Assembly (NCBI GenBank): GCA_026419785.1
Contig: JAODTK010005676.1
Coordinates: 124,001 to 188,000 of the forward strand
Length of the DNA: 64,000 bases
Direction of reading: 5' to 3'
DNA from: Sclerodactyla briareus
Lineage: Eukaryota > Echinodermata > Holothuroidea > Dendrochirotida > Sclerodactylidae
Part shown: positions 58,389-64,000 of the stretch, one piece after another
How positions within the stretch are numbered: the first letter of the stretch is position 1
Layout of the letters: each line of letters begins with the position of its first letter
The notes under the pieces: model-generated
The model's input: only the letters and a program-made list of their open reading frames with translations
Databases searched by the model: none
What the model was told of the DNA's origin: nothing
Made by a program: the position numbers and the translations under genes

Positions 58389-59055
58389 GCCTTCCAGAGT
58401 GGGATTCATCTTCAGGACGCCTTCCAGATGCAGAGAGTTATCTTCCTTATTCCTTTAGAAGTGGCAGAGAATCAATCCTCTACAAACCTTTGAAATGTCA
58501 GAATTTAAATTCCTCAATGCGTTCAGAGGTGGGGGATTCAACGCTAAAAAAAACCTTCAGGAGGCCAGAGGTTCACTCTTCAGAGACTATCAAGGAGTAG
58601 GTATTTATTCTCAGACACCTTTTAGGGAGGCAGGGGTTCAATCCTCTTCCGATGCCTTTTAGAAGGTGAGATTCATGTCCAGACACCTTTGAAATGCAAG
58701 ACTTTCAAGTATTTCACCGGAGGCAATTCAATCCTCAACACCTTCAAGATGCAGGGGTCTAATCTCCAATGTTTTCCAGAGACCACGATTCAACAACAGA
58801 TTCTTCCAGGAGGTGGGGGATTCAATCTTCAGACGCCTTTCAGGAGGCAGAGATTCAATCCTCATTTACCTTCAGAATGCAGGAATTCAATCCCCAGAGC
58901 ATGCCTTTCAGGAGGTGGAGGTTCAATCCTCAGACTTCTCCTTAGAGGCGGGGATTCAATCTTCAGACGCCTTTCAGGAGGCAGAGATTCAATTCTCGGA
59001 TTCTCAGGAATGCCCTTTTTTCAGTTGGGGTTATTTCTTCTCCAAATGTTCCCAG
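58389..59055 (+). repeat. 33-bp minisatellite, about 18 units, open frames
   Basis: The unit is approximately CAGACGCCTTTCAGGAGG with AGATTCAATCCT, repeated with substitutions and occasional indels. Because the unit length is a multiple of three and lacks stops, two frames stay open. One (58689-59150) reads like GGRDSIL.RLSGG. The other (58813-59058) reads AFQEAEIQSSD-like and ends exactly where CCCA/GTAAGT gives a strong donor site (about 59055). A repeat-encoding exon is possible but unproven. Confidence 0.85.
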
Positions 59056-59059
59056 TAAG

Positions 59060-61160
59060 TTTTTGTCTCACCAAATTCCTCTCGTTTTGCAAGCGCTATA
59101 CAATTGGGTCGTTCTCTGTGAACCAAATGTTTCCCATGTCATACCTGTGAGTAGGCCATTGCAACAGTCCAAGGTTGAGCTGTAAACTCTTCATTCAATG
59201 AAACAGTACTACATATCTCTGTTTGTCAATTAATCACTCTGTTAGTTTTTTTTTTCTTCTCTCTGTCATTTCGCCCCACTTTCAGACTGAGACCGAGACA
59301 ACTCAAATCAAGAAAAGGGGGCTCGATCGCTTGTGGGCAAATATTTGCAGTGTCAAGAAATCGATTCCCCGCTGATCTTCAGACACGCCCATTGCTTCCA
59401 CTGCAGCAGTTCCCTTCCCGATACTGTACTAAAATCTCCCTCAGAGGCATGCAGGTCTGTGCGGGCAACCTCCCCCAAACACCCTAGAAAAAGTGATCCC
59501 GAATTAACCGGTTGATTTTCGTATGGCCATACCAGAGCGTTGCATAACCTACCTTGGATCCTTTTGCATGATCAACTGTTCGTAACGTGTGCGAGCGTGC
59601 TCCTCACAATCGGAAACATGCAACGAGACAGATCAAGGTACTACCGTTCCACTCCATTTTTATGGTCTGTATGAAGTTCAGCCGTGTCATGGCAGCAAGT
59701 GGGATGATTTCTCCATTAGCCTAGGCCCGCAAGATGATTACTTGTTAGAAATTTGAGAGTTTACATGGATAGGGGGTGGGGGGGGGGGGGTGAGAGGGGG
59801 GGGGGGAAGGGTTGCCATTTCAGATGTTAACAAACTTTGTTGTGTTGAACATTGAACTCTCAATAGGCTACTTATCAAATATTGCAGTTGTGGGGTACTG
59901 ATGGTGTGTGTCATGTTACATCATATTATTTCCTCTGACCTTGGAAAAATGTTAAGAAAAAAGTTTCTCCAACATATATGAATTTGAAGAAATTTCGGTG
60001 ATAAATTGGGCCTTTCATCTTTGATACCAGTAGCAGGTATTCATATGTGTGGCTCAGGTGCATTTAGGTGATATTTTTTCAGAAAGGAGGGGGGGGGGGT
60101 ACGAGGGACGGGGTAATGCGACCTTCTCAATGTCATCAATTTTGTTTTCGTGTAATTTATTCCAGTCACTTAATCGGGACCATCGGGGCTGAACCCCCAA
60201 ACTTCCCCCTTTTGAAAAACATCATTTTATACGGAACACTCAAGTGTCGAGAGCAGAAACAATATATTGAAGCTGTTAGTACAATTCGATTGCCTGATTT
60301 GCATCTGACAGAATCTAGCATCGTCGAGGCTGGCAATACAATTCTTTAGCTAAGAAGAAAGCGAAGAAAAACTAATTAACTAGAGAGCCTTCTTACGGGG
60401 GCTGTCCAGCGAAACTTTATATTTTCAATGAATAGTTGAAGATCATTGTACATCTTTACAACTCTGACTTCTGTAGGTTAAAGAGGGTTCTGTCGGCTTC
60501 ACATTTATGCAGTTTTCGATCATCAGCCAATATTGAATAGGCACTTCAGTACAGCACAGCCGGGGCTCGACCTTTACCGATACAAAGTAAACTCATGATT
60601 AATGTTTTCAGCAGGCTATTTCGGTCAGCTCCCTTTGTAGCAAGCATCCTTCAACCAACTTATTGATTGTCTCCCTGTTTAAGCTTCCCTGTGTGTGCTT
60701 TTTATGGTATCCGGGTAGCCTTTTGAAATGCTCACGACCAGATGTTGCCTCGAATGGACTCTACGAGAAATATATTTCTGGCTCGCAGTTTATGTTTTCC
60801 CTGTGCTCGGTAGAGCAATCAATCTTGGGTGTCGTCTCGCAATCCCGCTCAATATTGAGCAGCACGTGTGTAACAGCCGGCCGTGTGACCTTGTCGGGGT
60901 CGACTCTTAATGTGAAAATGCACCTGAGCCTAATACTGCAATTGAATATTGAGTAATGATTGTGACCAAAATTGCAGTAAGAAATTATTGAGCTTATTTG
61001 CCAATATTTATCAAGGGACTTGATTAAAGGCTGTGATGGATCAATATCTGAAGCAAGCAAATACGGATAACGTTAACTTTAGTAGACTCCCGTTAGAGGC
61101 TCTTCACTTCCTATGTCCCCGATTACCCATAAGGCCACCCCACCCATTAATATACTAACT
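59060..61160. other. No gene supported; G-rich tracts
   Basis: G-rich tracts at 59770-59810 and a G run near 60090. ORFs (for example 60068-60349 and 60663-60956) are unrecognised. Confidence 0.4.
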
Positions 61161-61169
61161 ATATCCTAT

Positions 61170-61460
61170 TAAGGCCGATAAGCGCCGAGGGCGCTTGCAA
61201 AGTTTCAGGATGGGCGCTTACGAGAGTATGATGAATTGATGTGAAGTGACTGCACTACATGTACGTGTACACACAATACCATGTTGTTGTGTCTGGATAT
61301 ATATACTCGCAATGAATCGAGCAGTAGTGCTGTGCTTCTGCTGACATGCAAACGGAAAATATTTTCAGGCTTTTCGGCTGAGCATATCGACTTTATATTC
61401 ACAAGAGTTTGCAAAGCTGGGCTGGGCGCTTACGGGGAATGGGCGCTTAGCAGAATGATA
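61170..61460. mobile_element. Possible small inverted-repeat element with GGGCGCTTAC words
   Basis: GATAAGCGCC at about 61178 and GGGCGCTTAGC at about 61440 are inverted. Further GGGCGCTTAC copies lie at about 61212 and 61427, and GCAAAG flanks both sides internally. A ~290-bp MITE is plausible; no clear target duplication is seen. Confidence 0.35.
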
Positions 61461-61885
61461 CGGTATGTTCATTTGATCACCACAAAGGTTATGTTTTCTT
61501 TGTCAAATACAAAATGACTGTTACCTGCGCAGTCAACTTTTGTTCCCTCCCTAAATAACGGAAAACCAAGAAGTATTTTTCGTATGCTATACTGAACAGT
61601 AATTCCACAATATATATGATATAGTGATACTTTTTTATGAAAGGGCAATAAAAATATCATCCTACTTGACATGAATCTTTTAGTCCTTGTCTCAATAAGG
61701 GTTTTGAACAGTGAAGGCATAACCAACTTGCTGAAGTCAATTCGCCGTAGTACAAATACATACATATATTACACAGATAAACAAACTGTTGTCCGGCACA
61801 TTATGTGTGGTTCCCTAAAATGGCCAACATGGAGAACCTGGATACTAGACGAGGCTCCTCCGAAATTGACTCTTGGCACCTTTAA

Positions 61886-62305
61886 AGGGAAAGTTCAGCC
61901 AAAAATATTTAAATGTCATATACTTAACATTGAAAATCATACCGAACAAACCTTGTTTCATGTTCATAGCATGTTCGGTTAAAAAGTTATGAATTTTTAA
62001 AGAGCAATAATTTATCACTGCTAAGTCGGCAATTTGTGGCAATTGGCAACATTTGATGTCATATCTACCAATTTTGAAGAAAAGGTTAAGAAATATGTAG
62101 TTTTCCTCCCTCATAATTGGTAGATGTGACATCATAAAAAAGGTTTGCAAAGTTTGCCAAAATCACGAATTATATGAAATTTGAGGGAGCCATATCTTCC
62201 CAACCGAACATGCTATAAACCTGGAACAAGTGATATTTGAAAATGATTTTTTATTCTCTTTCACATATAGCACCAAAAAGAGTATTATTCGGGTGGACTT
62301 TGCCT
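61886..62305. mobile_element. TTAA-type foldback MITE, copy B
   Basis: Its reverse complement aligns with 39668-40078 almost end to end. Shared blocks include TGTTCCAGGTTTATAGCATG, GGCTCCCTCAAATTTCATAT, AATTCG, GATGTCA.ATCTACCAAT and TTTTTGGCTGAA.TTTCC. The left border is TTTAAAGGGAAAGTTCAG; the right border GGACTTTGCCTTCAA is decayed. The central palindrome is conserved. It is non-coding. Confidence 0.75.
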
Positions 62306-62309
62306 TCAA

Positions 62310-62655
62310 TTGATATGCTTTGATTTCAATGACCTGCATTGTTGGAGCTTGCATGGTTCGTATTTAGAAGACTAATTGGCAGGATTTGTGATGTCATAGC
62401 ATGCATGGCAATTGAGTGGGGCAGCTTCGAAGCTGGGTCCAGGTTATAATCACGTCATTGAAGGTGTGTTCATATTTCAACCAGAGCTTGGTATTAAACC
62501 CTTTGATGGTGTAAAAACTTCATGTTCTGGCTCTCCAGTCACTATTTCACCTACTCAGATTATCCTTTATTTGACCCAGCTATACCAGGGACCACATGTC
62601 CAATTGCAGCAGGTGTTAGAAATGTCAAGCGGAATCCCTCCTGCAGCAGTTACAG
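62310..62655. other. No gene supported; open frame before minisatellite
   Basis: A frame at 62412-62666 (YNHVIEGVFIFQPELGIK) is open and unremarkable. A GCAG/GTGTTA near 62611 could be a donor. No domain is recognised. Confidence 0.2.
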
Positions 62656-62658
62656 GGA

Positions 62659-63366
62659 AGGGGTAGTGGTTGAGGTCAAGGAGGTGGTGGTTGAGGTTCA
62701 AGGGGGTGGTGGTTGAGGTCAAGGGGTGGTGGTTGAGTCGAGGGGATAATGGTTGAGGTCAAGGGGTGGCGGTTGAGGTCAAGGGGTGGTGGTTGAGTCA
62801 AGGGGTGGTGGTTGAGGTCAAGGGGATGGTGGTTGAGGTCAAGGAGGTGGTGGTTGAGGTCAAGGGGTGGTGGTTGAGGTCAAGGGGTGGTGGTTGAGGT
62901 CAAGGGGGGGGTGGTGGTTGAGGTCAGGGGGTGGTGGTTGAGGTCAAGGGGGGGTGGTGGTTGAGGTCAAGGGGTGGTGGTTGAGGGCAAGGGGGTGGTG
63001 GTTGAGGGCAAGGAGGTGGTGGTTGAGGTCAAGGGGATGGTGGTTGAGGTCAAGGGGTGGTGGTTGATGTCAAGGGAGTGGTGGTTGAGGGCAAGGAGGT
63101 GGTGGTTGAGGTCAAGGGGATGGTGGTTGAGGTCAAGGGGTGGCGGTTGAGGTCAAGGGGGGGTGGTGGTTGAGTCAAGGGGTGGTGGTTGAGGTCAAGG
63201 GGTGGTGGTGAGGTCAAGGGGGGGGTGGTGGTTGAGGTCAGGGGGTGGTGGTTGAGGTCAAGGGGTGGTGGTTGAGGTCATGTGGGTGGTGGTTGAGGTC
63301 AAGGGGGGTGGTTGTTGAGGTCAAGGGGTGGTGGTTGAGGTCGAGGGGGTGGTGATTAAGGTCAGA
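62659..63366 (+). repeat. 20-bp minisatellite, about 35 units
   Basis: The unit is GGTGGTGGTTGAGGTCAAGG with variable G number and occasional single-base loss, continuous for about 700 bp. Every unit carries the hexamer AGGTCA or a one-base variant. Both borders are sharp. Confidence 0.95.
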
Positions 63367-63533
63367 ACTCTTGTATGTGAAGAATGCCCTGATAAATGGC
63401 ACAATGTGCCCCTCTCCCTATTGATTATAAGAACATGCAAATTATGGCCCCTTGATACAAGTCGGAGCGATATCTGTGTGAAAACAGCTGTCAAAGGTCC
63501 AAGAACTAGTGACAAATTTGTTTTTGTGACCCA
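63367..63533 (+). CDS. Weak candidate exon ending at a good donor
   Basis: Directly after the minisatellite an open frame includes LVCEECPDKWHNVPLSLLI and ends SDKFVFVTQ at GACCCAG/GTAAGC, a good donor consensus (about 63533). No acceptor is evident because the minisatellite lies immediately upstream; the frame runs on through the repeat. No family is recognised. Confidence 0.22.
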
Positions 63534-63539
63534 GGTAAG

Positions 63540-64000
63540 CCTTATGTTAGGCTTGCACCTGAGCACCCAGTCCCCCGCCATCACACTCGGCATTCTGCAT
63601 TCTCAAGTCCCCGAGTGCGCCGGCCCGTCTCAGTGCACATCATCTCGATGCGCTAGACAGGGGTAGCGTTGATGACCAACAGGGTCACACCTCCAACCAG
63701 CACCATGGCCCAAGGGTGTCTCGGCCCTTCCCTAGAGAGTCCCAAGGATGGGCCGGACCTGTACTTAAGTCAGGTCCCTCTCCATGTCGGGAGGACCAAA
63801 CAAACTTGTGTTGTGCTTTGACAGCTGAGATTGACTGAGTGAATGGTCCTGAATAAACCACAATCACATGCATCTGTGCATTCCTGTGCATCCCTCCCCC
63901 ACCCTCCAGTATCATGAATAATTTACTAAAAAGAAAATCATCACAGTTTCCCCCAAAGAAAGTCACTTTAATCTTTAATACATCGCTAATCACCTATGCC
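63540..64000. other. No gene seen
   Basis: A minus-strand ORF at 63685-63993 is unrecognised; the sequence is otherwise unremarkable to the window end. Confidence 0.35.

Noticed and set aside
62659..63366. 20-bp minisatellite as a CRISPR array
   Set aside because: Repeats are head to tail with no spacers.

Overview
The window looks like a gene-poor, repeat-dense piece of an animal nuclear genome. There are no operons, no ribosome-binding-site-spaced ORFs and no long ORFs (the longest is about 200 codons). Nearly everything recognisable is eukaryotic: non-LTR and Penelope-like retrotransposon remnants, a tRNA-headed SINE, hAT-like and TTAA-type MITEs, satellites, minisatellites and very long homopolymer tracts. 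Penelope-like elements, tRNA SINEs and hAT ends starting CAG(G/T)GGCG together suggest a marine invertebrate, perhaps a deuterostome. That is inference from repeat style only; I recognise no host gene that fixes the species.

Layout. 1-1300 is a GC-rich, CpG-rich block with a ~140-bp tandem duplication, unlike the AT-rich remainder. 1313-1626 is a complete inverted-repeat MITE. 2340-3250 is a two-copy tandem duplication. 4110-7400 is a ~313-bp satellite (satellite 1) whose monomer is itself a diverged dimer. 8100-10340 holds dispersed-repeat copies and a direct duplication. 10340-22900 is mostly unique-looking or degenerate sequence with a hAT-like MITE (15678-16013), some weak candidate exons and copies of several dispersed families. 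23066-23430 is the 3' end of a non-LTR retrotransposon. 25545-26960 and 29620-30610 are two related, palindrome-built satellites (2 and 3) flanking a hAT-like element (27945-28955). 38640-39310 is a ~125-bp array rich in AGGTCA. 39573-40180 is a tRNA-derived SINE split by a TTAA-type MITE. 41254-42937 is a 1.7-kb element with good terminal inverted repeats whose interior is a broken Penelope-like reverse transcriptase. 44705-44901 is a perfect 84-bp direct repeat. 46294-46484 is almost pure T. 54340-55390 is a ~304-bp satellite (4) related to satellite 1. 57595-58046 is a hAT-like MITE with a perfect 8-bp target-site duplication. 58389-59055 and 62659-63366 are 33-bp and 20-bp minisatellites.

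No gene of known host function is supported. A few short open stretches with plausible splice borders are listed as weak candidate exons, so the window may be intronic or intergenic. The most notable signals are: the two satellites made of chained hairpins from a shared vocabulary; AGGTCA in three otherwise unrelated tandem arrays; the inverted-repeat element carrying a Penelope-like RT; and a dispersed family built from a GGTTCGATGTTCC-type unit. Single-base indels between satellite monomers look like uncorrected long-read errors, so frames inside arrays should not be trusted.
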